The translations under genes were made by a program, and so were the position numbers. Below the pieces are notes generated by a model, which made no database searches, had not been told where the DNA came from, and worked only from the letters and a program-made list of their open reading frames with translations. Source: Mantis religiosa (lineage: Eukaryota > Arthropoda > Insecta > Mantodea > Mantidae). From it: a DNA stretch of 64,000 bases. Every line of letters begins with the position of its first letter. Position 1 is the first letter of the stretch. The stretch spans positions 462,733,689 to 462,797,688 of the forward strand of contig CM060950.1 of NCBI GenBank assembly GCA_030765055.1. The letters run 5' to 3'. Of this stretch, positions 23,478-34,490 are shown one piece after another.

Positions 23478-23882
23478 GTGGTGAGGGGCACGTCCGCGGC
23501 GACACTACCATCTCTTCGAGCGACACTGCTCGCCTTCAGCCGGCGTATGGGTGACAGCCTCATCGCGGAAGGTTGGGTGAGATGGAAGCCGTGCCGCGTG
23601 CTCATAGACTTAGGGGCAGCCGTGACTGTCATCAGACCTGACGTGGCCAAGGGTATGCTGTGGAGAAAACCGAGCCGACCATTTCAGCTTGTCACGGCAT
23701 CGGGTGACACCTTGCCTGTGGAGAAAGAGGCCCTACTGAAGATGACCTTGGGACGGAGTGCTGTGGGTCTGTGCGTGTTCGTCGCGAAGGTGGCTGAGAA
23801 GGTGTTAATGGGATTGGATGCCTCAGGAGCCACGAGGCGACGGTGGATGTCAGCAGGGAGGTCCTGCGGCTTAACGGAGTAG
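23478..23882 (+). pseudogene. G1 protease region
   Basis: Reads PCRVLIDLGAAVTVIRPDV. This is the aspartic-protease active site, but DTG has become DLG, so the catalytic loop is altered. The flap and second half follow (VFVAKVAEKVLMGLDA). The other copies have DTGAAVTIIRPD, so DLG is specific to this copy. Confidence 0.75.
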
Positions 23883-24349
23883 AAGTCATACTCCGACAAC
23901 CCGAAGAGTGCCTTGGAATCTTCCATTTTGAAGGAAGACGTGGTGGTCACCGCAAGAAACGAGGTGGTAGTGACCGCGCGCCTGGAAGGTCAGCGAACCA
24001 GGAACATGATGCTGGAGCAAGAGACACCTGTGCACGGACTCTGTGTAGACAGGAAATTGTTGCCGTGCCGAGAGGAGGTGCCAGTGAGGCTGTTCAACCT
24101 GGCACACACCGACCACAACGTCCAGACCGGAACGGAGCTGGGGACTTGGAGCCCGTGGTCAGCGTGACAGCAATCGACAAGACATAGAAGCCGGTGCCGA
24201 CGAAACAACTGGGGCCCCGGCTGGAATTCTTATTGGAGAGTGTGGCCGACCACCTGACTGCAAAACAACGGGAGAGAGTGCCACAACTGCTTAGGTGGTA
24301 CCAGCGCGTCTTCAGCCAAGACGACAGTAAATACGGCCGCACGGACTGA

Positions 24350-24996
24350 GTGCTCCACCGCATCGACACCGGAGACGCCCGGCCTATTCTGCAACAACCT
24401 AGACGTGTTCCGCTGGCAAAACAAGCGGCGGTACGTGGTATGGCAGATGCACTTAAATCCAGGGGAGTGATTGAAGGGTCTGACAGGCCTTGTTATTCCC
24501 CCGTAGTCCTGGTGACGGAGAAGAACGGCGAGCTACGCTTCTGCGAGGAGTACAGTCAGCTGAACGCTGTTACCCGGAAGGAATGTTTCCTTTTACCCCG
24601 GGTTGACGATACCCTGGACACGCTAGCTGGTGCACAGTGGTTCTGGACCATGGAACTGCATTTAATACAGGCCAAGGGCTTTGGCATTTCACAGTTATGC
24701 CCTTTGGCCTCTGCAACACAACAGCCACATTCCAACGTCTCATGGAATCAGTAATGAGAGGATTGACATTTGACGCATGCCTGCTATACTTGGACGATAT
24801 CATCATCGTCGGCAAGACGTTCGAAGACCATCTCGACAACCTGAGCAATGTGTTACAGAGATTGCAGGTAACCAACTTGAAGCTGAACGCGAAGGAGAGC
24901 CAGCTCTTCCGCAAGGATGCTAACTACTTGGGCCACATAGTCTCATCAACCGGAGGGGCCACAGAACCGGAGACGGCCCAGGCTGTGAGAGGTTGA
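24350..24996 (+). pseudogene. G1 reverse transcriptase
   Basis: Two overlapping frames give VLHRIDTGDARPI (start of the domain), KSRGVIEGSDRPCYSPVVLV, then FTVMPFGLCNTTATFQRLM and CLLYLDDIIIVGKTFEDHL. The YLDD catalytic motif is present. Frames change near 24640 and a TGA ends the domain at about 24995. Confidence 0.85.
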
Positions 24997-24999
24997 CCT

Positions 25000-25890
25000 C
25001 GCCCAAAGCATAAATGAGGTTTACGCAGTTTCCTGGGGCTGTGCACTCATTAACGCCGTTTCATAAAGGGGTTCTCCAACATCGCCAAAACCCTCACCCG
25101 CCTGACAGAGGAACACCGACCTTATGTGTGGACGGATGACGCTTAAGACGCTTTCCAGCACCTGAAGAAGACTCTGTGCAGTGCTCCAAGCTTGGGATTT
25201 CCACAACCAGGTGGCGCCTTCATTGTGTACACCGACGCCAGCGACCATTGAATTAGAGACGTGCTATCGCAAGTCCAGGACTGCCATGAGTGGGTGATAA
25301 CCTACTACAGCAAGACGCTATCTAAAGCAGAGGAGAACTACTGCGTCACCCGACGAAAGTTAGTAAAGTGGTAGTAAAGACCTTGGAGCACTTCCAAAAA
25401 TACCTGTATGGTCAGCCATTCCACCCGAAGACTAACCCCTCCGCCCTAACCTGGCTATTGAGCTTTAAGAACCTGGAAGGCCAGACAGCACGTTGGGTCC
25501 AGACGCTGCAGGAGTACGACTTCACCTCTGAAAGTCGTAGAGGGAAGAGCCACAGTGACGCAGACGCCATGTCCCGAAGACCCTGCCAAGTGGTGTGCGG
25601 TCAGTGCACAAGAGTGGAAGAGAAGGACCATGCCACAGCTTTTAAAGTGGTGACGGCAGTGCCTGCGGATGGCTGGGATAGCGCAGGCCTGAGGAGGGAG
25701 CAGCTGGCGGACGCAGACTTGGGGCTACTCTTGAGAGAAGAAGTGGAGGCAGTGACAAGACCAACCTGGGAGGCATCGCACCGAGGAGCGCCACCTACAA
25801 GTTATACTGGGTCCAGTGGGACCCACTAAAGTCAAGAGACGGCGTGCGGTTCAGGGAATGGGAATCACCTGAGGGGAAGATGCGGAGAGT
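25000..25890 (+). pseudogene. G1 RNase H and connection region
   Basis: Decayed RNase H with VYTDASDH (first Asp) near 25228, then KTNPSALTWLLSFKNLEGQTARWVQTLQ, KSHSDADAMSRRPC and a spacer rich in Glu and Ala. Several stops (for example at 25144 and 25247). The sequence then jumps at about 25890 straight to the end of integrase. Confidence 0.75.
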
Positions 25891-26284
25891 TACGCCTCCC
25901 TTGTGACCTGGCCTTTGTGAGCCCCCGGACACAAACCAGTCAGCAACTGAGCATGTGGAGAACCTGGTGGACCGTCTTCACGACAGGCATGAAATGGCTC
26001 GTCAGAACATCCAGAAGGCGAACGACCGCATGAAGACCCGGTACGATAGGCAAGCCAACAGCCAAGGATTCCAGCAGGATGACCTAGTCTGGTTGTACTG
26101 CCCTACCTGGATCAAGGGACGGTGCCCGAAGCTGCAGCAGCCGTGGCAAGTACCGTACCGGGTGGTGAAGAGGATTAACGACGTGGTCTATCGCATCCAG
26201 AAGGTGCCCCGAGGGAAGATGTTGGTGGTACACCTGGATCGCATGGCCCGCTACGATGGTGGTGTTCGGGACGACCAGCCTTGA
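25891..26284 (+). pseudogene. G1 integrase C-terminal remnant
   Basis: Only the tail of integrase survives: EHVENLVDRLHDRHEMARQ, MKTRYDRQANSQGFQQDDLVWLY, then PYRVVKRINDVVYRIQKVPRGKMLVVHLDR. This is the GPY/F-like C-terminal module that binds DNA. Compared with G2, the HHCC zinc domain and DDE core are missing; the junction lies near 25885. The frame ends at TGA 26282, followed by the polypurine tract. Confidence 0.8.
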
Positions 26285-26295
26285 GGAGGGAGCAG
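26285..26295 (+). promoter_or_regulatory. G1 polypurine tract
   Basis: GGAGGGAGCAG directly before the 3' LTR. The same purine run stands before the 3' LTR of G3 and, as its complement, of G2, so it is the plus-strand primer of the family. Confidence 0.7.
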
Positions 26296-26711
26296 TGTCG
26301 CGAAGTCGTTATTTACGATAGCGTGGCTAGTGTACACCAATAGCCGGCAAATAAAAATAGCTGAAATAAAGGACTTGCCGGCATAGATTCAGTTAAGCAT
26401 CTGGAATGTGATAGAATATTCGGTTAGTTTATTATTCCGGAAATATCTCGAATTTATGAGTGAGAGATATAAAAGATTGTGACACGCCAGCGGACAGTTG
26501 TAAAACGAGAGTAAGCAGCTGACAGATGTAAAATGTTATTGTAACCAGGACGTTTGTTATTGTCAGCGACCTTGGTGTGTATTGTCAGCGACTGTGGGAC
26601 TGTGACGTAATGTTGTTACGTGAGAATTGAACAGTGTATTTCTGCGGAAATAAAGAACATTTGGAATATCTGCCACTCAGGCTTTTAATTCTACGAACCC
26701 ACAAAGTCACA
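26296..26711 (+). repeat. G1 3' LTR
   Basis: 416 bp, TGTCGCGAAG to AAAGTCACA. Differs from the 5' LTR at many positions, including a duplicated 'attgtcagcgac' near 26570, so the insertion is not recent. Confidence 0.85.
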
Positions 26712-26715
26712 ATAT

Positions 26716-27226
26716 AATATCCTCAACGTGTTCTAACGTGTTCAATTCTGGAGATATGCTGCTAATCGGGAGGCTTAAGAAAGTAGTAGCCTTCTACTAA
26801 GAAGCAATTAATTTTACATACAACATACGTTTTCATGGGAAGCATGGAGAAAAAATTCAGATGTCGTTGTCTGGACCTCTATCGAATGACGAGGGTGCAA
26901 AATAAACTTTCAGCACCTTCCATTATATGTCACACTTAATTTTGCAACACATGCAACGAAATCCTCCTAGCCTACAAGAAACACGATTTATTCGCTTTAA
27001 TACGCGCTCAGTTTTTCGTGAAATAAATCCCTCTCTAATGGTTTCTTAGTCAATCAAAATTATACAACATTCAATCAGAATGAAGAGAATTTCATAGAGG
27101 ATGTCTGTCCACAGTAAATTCGAGATACATTATATTAGTCATACAAATCGATATCTTAAATATAAAATAAGAGTATTTAAAGGTTCTTCGCTATGCTATG
27201 GCTTCGTAGCAGCAGCACGAAGGTGT
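26716..27226. other. no gene recognised
   Basis: AT-rich single-copy-looking sequence between G1 and the Jockey-like insertion. Confidence 0.45.
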
Positions 27227-28310
27227 CGTTGAAGGTGAACCCTCATCCATGGAGCAGCGGCCTTCGACATGTTGCCATCCCGGGACACTGTCCCTTACTG
27301 GCATTATGTGGGGATTAAGTCATCGGGCGGTGGGTAGATTGTTAGGTTTTGTTCTGAGGTGTTTTTTATGTTTGATGAGAAAGAGAAGAGATAGAAAGAT
27401 AGAAATGGTATATGATGGGGATGTTAGAATTTATGATAAGCCTAGAGTGGTTCGTGGGTGTTTGTAGGTAGCCCCGGGGTCTATATCATATTCCCCGAGA
27501 CTCCTGATAAGATGGTTGAAACTGGATGGTAGGTTGGAATAGAACTTGTGTGAAAGGGTTAAGATGTAATTGGTGAGAGTGGGAAATGAGAGGTCGTTGT
27601 GTATATTGGTGTTGGGGATGTACCAATCAGCTCCTGTAGCAATACGGAGAAAACGGTTTTGCAGGACCTGGAGTTTGTTTAAGTGTGAAGATGCTGCAGC
27701 ACCCCAGACTTGACATGCATACGTAATTGCCGGTCTCAATATTTGTTGATATATGAGAATCTTATTTCTGAGACTCATAGGTGACTTTTTGTTGTATAAC
27801 GGGTATAACATGCCCATTCGTTTTGTGATTTTTGACACAACGGATACAATGTGTGTCTTCCATGTGAGACGCATGTCAAGCTGGACTCCAAGATATTGGG
27901 TCTGATTACTCCAGGGAATGTCTTCTCCTGCTATGTGGAGTTCTGGAACATCTTGGATTTGGCGACGGGTGAAGGTAACTGCCTGTGATTTTGTGGCGTT
28001 TATGCGTAGACGCCATGTGAGAAACCAGGCAGAAATCATGTCGGCATAGCGCTGAAGACGTTGTACAGCCGTGAGGTGTATGGCTTCGTGCGTAGAATGG
28101 ATGTGGCTTAACCTCAGAGAGAACAAAACGTACACGTCACTTCCACAGAGTAGAGTATTCTGTACTGTGATGTGGCTGTGATTCTGTGAATAAGCTTGAG
28201 AACAAACGAAGGAACTGAGTGCATACAGTTGAGCAGTGCTATTGGTATGTTCTCTACGTGTTTTGCGAAATATAAAAAGGAATTTGACCTACTGTTCCGT
28301 TGAAGGTGAA
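27227..28310 (-). mobile_element. Jockey-like LINE fragment with 13-bp target duplication
   Basis: CGTTGAAGGTGAA occurs at 27227-27239 and 28298-28310, enclosing 1058 bases. Inside, on the minus strand, is the C-terminal part of a Jockey-clade ORF2 (27431-28135). The element is strongly 5'-truncated. The 3' end (left side) has no clear poly(A), and 28139-28297 is not part of the ORF; it may be a 5' inversion or unrelated filler. Confidence 0.6.
27431..28135 (-). pseudogene. Jockey-like ORF2, C-terminal portion
   Basis: A 234-codon uninterrupted frame: LQRYADMISAWFLTWRLRIN, KSQAVTFTRR, QTQYLGVQLDMRLTWKTHI, then QILRPAITYACQVWGAA, LQVLQNRFLRIATGADWYI and NTNIHNDLSFPTL. These are standard Jockey-clade motifs downstream of the catalytic YADD, which is missing through 5' truncation. 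The frame is clean up to its stop, so the insertion is fairly young, but it cannot encode an active enzyme. Confidence 0.85.
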
Positions 28311-28640
28311 TATTGTTTTATGATTAGTCTATTATTAATTACTGGAAAAGTAGTATTTAATAAGGTCTTGGAACCTAAAGTAATACAAAGAGGTTAATAT
28401 TTGGCAACTAGATTAGATTACCCGCTTTTGTGTTATGCTAAACGCATATTGCATTATCTCGTAAAATGAATTGAATTTTAATCTGCCCAAATGAGGAATG
28501 ATCTAATCGATTTAGAAGATATATTTGGTGACAGTTCCGTATGAAAAGCGGTTATTAAAGCGTAAGAAAGAAGCGTTAGTGATTTTAGGTTAGGTTTGTA
28601 CAACCCAACTCCATTTCTCGGACCGTAACGCATTTTCCAA
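28311..28640. other. no gene recognised
   Basis: No feature recognised; the 111-codon minus-strand frame (28478-28813) runs into the dispersed repeat at 28641 and has no known domain. Confidence 0.4.
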
Positions 28641-28810
28641 GATGGCGTCCATCGAAGCCCAAGGGATCTAATTACGCAAAATAGGAGACTAGTACACAAT
28701 GGAAGTAATTTAATACATATTAAGAAGCATAGGATAACTCCCAAGCATTCATCACTTTGTACTTTCAACCAAAACGTGTAATAAGATAGATAAAAAGTAT
28801 CATGACCAGT
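28641..28810 (+). repeat. dispersed repeat, copies at 54945-55130 and 29705-29815
   Basis: Matches 54945-55130 in the same orientation ('ttccaagatggcgtcc', then 'ttacgcaaaataggaaac' and 'ataactcc(t/c)aagcattt'). A shorter copy is at 29705-29815. Unknown family with no coding potential seen. Confidence 0.65.
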
Positions 28811-30128
28811 CACGCATTTAGAAGTCAGTTTCTGGAGGGTCCAAATAAATCTACATTGAATTACTTGCTTTTGAAAATTAATTAATTAGGGATGTGTTTT
28901 CATCGTGTAAGTAACAAATAAAGCCACAATTAGTATATTCACATGTCTTTCTCCAACCAAGCTTCTACAAATTGTTCTTAGAAAAGTTTGTTTTTGTCTT
29001 GTTTCTTTGGATAAAGTTTTTAGAAAGCCCTTGCACATGGCACATTTTTTGTTCTTATACCTGGGATAAAGTTATATAAGCAGTAATGAGATAAAAGTGA
29101 ATCGAGAAATTGTAGTCAATTTGCACTAATCGAGTACCAGCTCATGATAAGAGCAAATGCTGTTGAAACATGTCCTTGTGAATAAGCAGTGTGAGTGAAG
29201 CAATGTGTCAATATCTTCTCGGTTCACTTTCATGCTAGTACTTCACTGACCTTACGCTTCTTTCAAGTTTATACTTTCAGTAACCAGATATTTAAAAAGC
29301 GAACCACTGATTGATGCATTTGAAATATTAGTTCTTCTTGAATTAAAAAGGGAAGAGAAACTTAGAAGTTACAAATTACATACCTTTAAGTAAGTATCTG
29401 GGAACTCTAATCAAGAAATTATAATATATTGGCATTGGTAACATTGAAATACATTATTTTAATTGACATTATTTGTGTATTTTAACGCGTTCTACAGCTG
29501 CTGTGCAGTGACTTTTCGTTTATCTCTCAAATAACTTTATTTCTTCATAACATGGAATGAGATGTTAAGATGAGAAGCTGAAATAAACTTTTTCAATTCA
29601 TATTTAACTAAGTCTTATTTCAATTATTTATTAAAAGTTTGAAATGATGATTCATTTGGGGGGGGGTCCGGACCCCTCGAGCACCCCTTAAATACGACCC
29701 TGACATGACAAATCCTAAGGGTTTAATGACTTCTAAGTATTTATCACTTTATACTTTCAAACAAAATGTGTAATAACAAATAAAAGGTAACATGACAAAT
29801 CCTAAGATCTTATCACTCTATTTAGTATCATGACTGCATTTTTCACCTTCAAAACTTAATATAACCTATATTATGGCATGAAAAATCATAATCATTAAAC
29901 ACTTTGTAAAATAAAAAATGTGGAGATAAACATTAAATGAATCAAAAATTAACTTTTTAACGCTACCAGTCATACCCATCAGTTTGAACTCAACAGAAAT
30001 GGTAAAATCAAGAACACATGCACAAGGAAAGAACAAATATATAAAAAGAAAACAAAAAGCTAACCTGAAATATTTACTTGCTGCTGAGTTTGAACTCCTA
30101 CAGTCTCTTTACCTTGTCACCAAGTTCA
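28811..30128. other. no gene recognised
   Basis: AT-rich. It contains the short repeat copy at 29705-29815 and a G-rich stretch at 29660-29670 followed by 'gtccggacccctcgagc', which resembles the end of a dispersed element. Nothing else was seen. Confidence 0.45.
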
Positions 30129-30350
30129 GAAGTGGCTTTTCTTCTGGATTCTCTATTTTGCAGTTTCTTACGTAAGCTTTTAGATACATTTGTTTCATTT
30201 AACAACTTTGTGTAATTGTTTATAAATGTAATTGCAGTACTTAGTGGCTTTTCTTCTGGATTCTCTATTTTGCAGTTTCTTAGGTAAGTATTTGGACACA
30301 TTTTTTTCATTTAACAACTTTGTGTAATTGTTTATAAATGTAATTGCCAG
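30129..30350. repeat. 112-bp tandem duplication
   Basis: The block starting AGTGGCTTTTCTTCTGG at 30131 recurs at 30243, giving a 112-base period. On the minus strand the two copies read almost the same basic peptide (KKLQNRESRRKAT), with INNYTKLLNE upstream. It could be a decayed exon duplicated in tandem; the frame is not kept across the pair. Confidence 0.7.
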
Positions 30351-30979
30351 TACTTTCGCACATTTCTTCACTTTGACAAGTAGAGGCACCCTACATTTGC
30401 AGACATGATCTTTATCATCTACCAAAGTTTCAATAAGTTGAATGCCCAATTTTACAACATCCCTCTGATTTTTCAGTTTTAAAAGTCAAGTTCATACCTA
30501 CTGCCAATTAGTACCTGAACTAACCTATAAAGTTCACATGCAAGGCACATCAGAAAGATGGACATTTTAAACCACCTGTATTTAATTCCAAGAAGTAACA
30601 AAGCAGTTCCTTTTCACAGCCCATATTAATATCTTCATTTGTTTTCAGCATATTGTTACAATCTAAACATTTCTCATTTCTTTCCACACTTCCCAGTACT
30701 TTCATACCAGCATAGCTGGCTATGCATAATAATATCCGCTGTCTTTCTAAAGGAACAGCGATATATGGTACTTCATCCAGTGCACTCTATAGTTGATCTA
30801 AATTTTCTATGCCCACTTCTTTTTCTTGGTCGAAAGTTACTGCCAAATCATTCAAAGTAAATTCACCTAACCTTGCACATTTTAGTTTCGGCAGACTCAG
30901 AATTTTGAGTCTCCTTTCTGACTCGAGGACTTGTTCCACACCAACATTATATGTATTTCCACTTAACTTTCACTTCCAC

Positions 30980-32130
30980 TTTCAGAGTGGAACAAGTCTC
31001 TGAAGTCTGAAACTTGTCCTTCTACTGTGTGGTATTCCAAAGTATTTTGTCCTTCAGTACTTCTATGCATATTTGCAATAAATGTCATAGTTTTGTCAGA
31101 ATCAGGTAATAGGAATGTTCCACCAGGTCTGTTTAACCAGTTATTTCTTATACATTTTAGTAAATGCACAGAAGAAAAGAAGAAATAATGGCTTTGAGGG
31201 ATCAGCTGGGTTAGGAATACTAGTTTTCAAGGTTCCTCCCCCAAGAGTTCAAAGGTTTTTCCATTTGTGGTGTGATTATCTGATATTAAACACGTAATAT
31301 CAAACTAAAGTTCACTCATTAATATTAGGACTTCTGTTAGTGTTAACAGAGTACTGGCATTCACATTTGTTGCTGGAAACAGAGCAATTATGTCTTTATG
31401 CTGTGAATGAAGAGAAGAGTACATAAAGCCCTCAATGGTAGTAACTTAGTCAGTTGCTGATGTATTTTCAGCAACCCTACTATTTTCCCTGTTTTTATGA
31501 TAGTTTTGCATTCACATAAATTTCATATAATAGAACTGCCACTACTTTCTCATCACTGGTCAGATGTTTGCACTTCTCTTTCAAGAAAGACTCATGAGTT
31601 TCCTAAGCCAGGGGTGCTTGGTTCTATCTTTGTTAAAATTGCCTTAGATACAAAGGAGGAGGTAATGTCAATGCATCAGTTTTTCTAATTGTTTCATATG
31701 CACCTGGATATACATATGAAACGTATGTAGCCAATATCAAACCATCTGGAGAATATTACACCTGATTAGCACAGGTTAGCTTCAGCTGTACCTGCTGTAA
31801 AGCAAGCTTTATATTACTGGACATCTCTGCATCCTCCGTACCAAGAAATAATGTTTCTTGCATATTGTTTATAAACATAGTAATTTTTTCTGGTAGGGAC
31901 ATGCTGCTCACATTTCAATATTTAAGATAACTCACCAGATTGTCCGGTTTACTCCATCTGTCACATTTGAAGATGTCAGTTCCCTCACTCTGCATTATCC
32001 ATCTCAAATTTTCAACTGGTAGGTTCATATTATTGCAAAACCCCCTCACTTCTAGGTTATGAAATATTTTGAAACTCACATTAAGTGAAGGAACATCTCT
32101 GAAGCTGGCATCATTATTTAAGAGGAATAT
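30980..32130 (-). pseudogene. P-superfamily (THAP9-type) transposase remnant, left arm
   Basis: Minus-strand mirror image of 32140-33514. Recognisable pieces, read on the minus strand: ENLRWILQ and EETDIFKCDRWSK, then AYETIRKTDALTLPPPLY, and HLLKCIRNNWLNR with ANMHRSTEGQNTLEYHT (30963-31169). HLLKCIRNNWL is the P-transposase 'D..HL.KN.RN' region. The arm is riddled with stops. It ends at about 30980, where similarity to the right arm stops. Confidence 0.7.
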
Positions 32131-32139
32131 ATTCTTCTC

Positions 32140-33714
32140 ATTAACATTTCAGATGAGCCAGCTTCAGTGATATTTCTTCAGTTAGTGTGAGTTTCAAAAT
32201 ATTTCATAACTTAGAAGTTAGGGGGTTTTGCAATAGTATGCACCTACCAGTTGAAAATTTTAGATGGATCTTGCAGAGTGAGGAAACTGACATCTTCAAA
32301 TGTGACAGATGGAGTAAACTGGACAATCTGGTGAGTTCTCTTAAATATTGCAGTGTGAGCAGCATGTCCTTACAAGAAAAAGCTACTATATAAATACTGA
32401 GGCTTTCACGGCCGGCGTCGTTAACTCCACTAACTATGATGTCCGGGCTTGTAGGCCGTGGTCCATTTTTACTACCTTCCAACGTTTCGCCGAAGGCTGC
32501 GGCCCTGATGATGCCGAACGCAGCCTTCGGCGAAACGTTGGAAGGTAGTAAAAATGGACCACGGCCTACAAGCCCGGACATCATAGTTAGTGGAGTTAAA
32601 AGCTACTATGTTTGTAAATAATATGCAAGAAACATTATTACGTGGTACAGAGGATGCAGGGATGTCCAGTAGGATAAAGTTTGCTTTAGAGCAGCTACAG
32701 CTGGGGCTATCCTGTGCTAGTCAGGGTAGATATTCTGCAGATACCTTGATATGGGCTGCAAACATTTCATATGTATGTCCAGGTGCATATGAAACAATTA
32801 GAAAAACTAATGTATTGACATTACCTCCTCCTTTGTATCTAAGGCAATTTTTAACAAAGACAGGACCAAGCACCCCTGGCTTAGGACACTCACAAGTCTT
32901 TCTTGAAAGAGAAGTGCAAATATCTGACCAGTGATGTTAAAGTAGTGGCAGTTCTATTAGATGAAATGTATGTGAATGCAAAACTGTCATACAAAGCAGG
33001 CAAAATATTAGGTGTTGCTGAAAATACATCATGAACTGACTATTCTACTACCATTGAGGCCTTTATGTACTCTTCTCTTCATTCACAGCATAAAGACATA
33101 ATTGCTCTGTTTGCAGTACATAATATGAATGCCAATACTCTGTTAATAATAACAACAGAAGTTCTAGCATTAATGAGTGAACTTCAGTTTGGTGTTGTGT
33201 GTCTAATATCAGTTAACCACACCACAAACAGAAGAACCTTTGAACTCTTGGGGGAGGAACCTTGAAAACTAGTATTCCTAAACCAGCTGATCCCTCAAAG
33301 CCATTATTTCTTCTTTTTGACAGCGTGCATTTACTAAAATGTATAAGAAATAACTGGTTAAACAGACCTGATAGAACATTCATAATATCTGATTCCGACA
33401 AAAGTATGACATTTATTGCAAATATGCATAGCACTACTGAGGGACAAAATACTTTGGAATAAAACACAGTTGAGGCACAATTTTCAGACTTAAGAGACTT
33501 GTTCCACTCAGAAAAGAATATGTTGTTAAAACTAGCTCCGAATTTGTCCAGAAAAGCTTTATATGCAAGTACTATTGAAAGGTAAAGTGATACTCTAGCT
33601 GCAAATATTTTTGACATTGAAACATAGCTGCACTAGAAATGTTGAAAAATGAAGGATTACCTGTATCTGATGGCGCTATGCAGTTTCTTAAATTAATTTC
33701 TAGGTGGTTTCATT
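32140..33714 (+). pseudogene. P-superfamily (THAP9-type) transposase remnant, right arm
   Basis: Plus-strand copy. In order: LPVENFRWILQSEETDIFKC (32187 onward); a 208-bp insertion; SSRIKFALEQLQL, YSADTLIWAANISYVCPGAY and ETIRKTNVLTLPPPLYLR; VAVLLDEMYVNAKLSYKAGK (32944-33003), matching the first catalytic Asp block of P-type transposases (DEIyVxpkl.Y); LFLLFDSVHLLKCIRNNWL (33307-33365); and GAMQFLKLISRWF near 33700. Stops and shifts throughout. No THAP domain is attached. The right end is cut by a LINE fragment. Confidence 0.8.
32378..32609. mobile_element. 208-bp palindromic insertion with 12-bp target duplication
   Basis: AAAAGCTACTAT occurs at 32378-32389 and 32598-32609. The insert is 32390-32597. 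Its right part is a perfect inverted repeat (counting two shared target bases): arms 32421-32500 and 32520-32599, 80 bases each with no mismatch by eye, around a 19-base loop (GGCCCTGATGATGCCGAAC). The left 31 bases (ATAAATACTGAGGCTTTCAC then GGCCGGCGTCG) are unpaired. The left P-like arm at about 31880 keeps the uninterrupted sequence (on the minus strand gaaaaaattactatgttta), an allelic-type empty site. No ORF of its own. Confidence 0.9.
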
Positions 33715-34490
33715 TCCAGCAATTCCAAAATATTCAGGTATCCATTGTAATATAATTCTTTTCTGTAGTTTTTGAAGTTGTTGGATAATTTTGTGACATT
33801 TTTTAATTTGGATTGACCTCATTTTATATGAACTTATTGCACATAATACTGCTTTAGAACCAGAAAGTATGACAGCGTTTTTGAATTTATCTATCCTGTA
33901 TAGAAGGTGTTGGAGTGAAATATGAATTGCCGTTACTTCTGCATCAAAATTTGTTGTGTGGTATCCTGTTGGTTGATAGAATGAGAACAGTGCACACTTA
34001 ATTCCTGCTCCTATGTTGTTTTACAAGTTAGATCCATATATGCAGATATGCAACTATTCTTCAGGTGGGTATCTATGTTCACAGTTTCTAATGCTAGTGC
34101 TTTTAGTGCAGGTTTGGAAGTTTCATATATTGTAACTATTTGTTCTAAATCTAATTGAATATTAGTTGGTTCAAAAGTCAGCGGGGTTTCTTTGATTAAA
34201 ATGTTTTCTTTAGAATTAGGAAGATTCAGATCTGTTTTTAATTCCATAACTTTGTGTAGGAAACTTGTTTGTGTTTAATATTGATTGGTTGTAGTAATCT
34301 TTTCTCCCATTTTGTTTTCAACCGCAACATTTTTTCATGTTGTGTTAGTGCCTGCTCCTCTAAAGTTAGATGTATTGGATAGTTCCGAGTTAAGGCATGC
34401 ATTGCCGTGATTGGAGTTGATTATCCTGCACTGGTTATTAATCGCAGGGCCTGATTTTGGGCATACTTCAAGGTGATTTATGTTAGAAAT
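33715..34490 (-). pseudogene. LINE ORF2 C-terminal fragment with RNase H domain
   Basis: Minus strand with many stops: YAQNQALRLIT, TPITAMHALTRNYPI, EEQALTQHEKMLRL (linker typical of RNase H-bearing insect LINEs), then GAGIKCALFSFYQPTG, FDAEVTAIHISLQHLL, ILSGSKAVLCAI and LQWIPEYFGIAGNE. The RNase H Glu (FDAE) is present, but the first Asp (TDGS position) and second Asp (DSK, here GSK) are lost. The LINE clade with this RNase H (I, LOA or similar) is not resolved. The 3' side abuts the P-like remnant. Confidence 0.75.

Larger units (their letters stand above)
21775..26711 (+). mobile_element. Gypsy LTR retrotransposon G1, full length but decayed
   Basis: 4.9 kb bounded by LTRs and flanked by ATAT on both sides (21771-21774 and 26712-26715). 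Order: 5' LTR, primer binding site, gag, protease, reverse transcriptase, RNase H, a fragment of integrase, polypurine tract, 3' LTR, which is the Gypsy (Metaviridae-type) order. Stops and frameshifts occur in every domain, and the integrase zinc-binding and catalytic domains are deleted. There is no envelope-like ORF. It belongs to the same family as the copies at 36.9-47, 48.5-52.3 and 55.2-56.2 kb and the solo LTR at 19.5 kb. Confidence 0.9.

Noticed and set aside
32436..32621. ORFs through the palindrome (61-126 codons on both strands)
   Set aside because: They exist because the two arms mirror each other; no domain.
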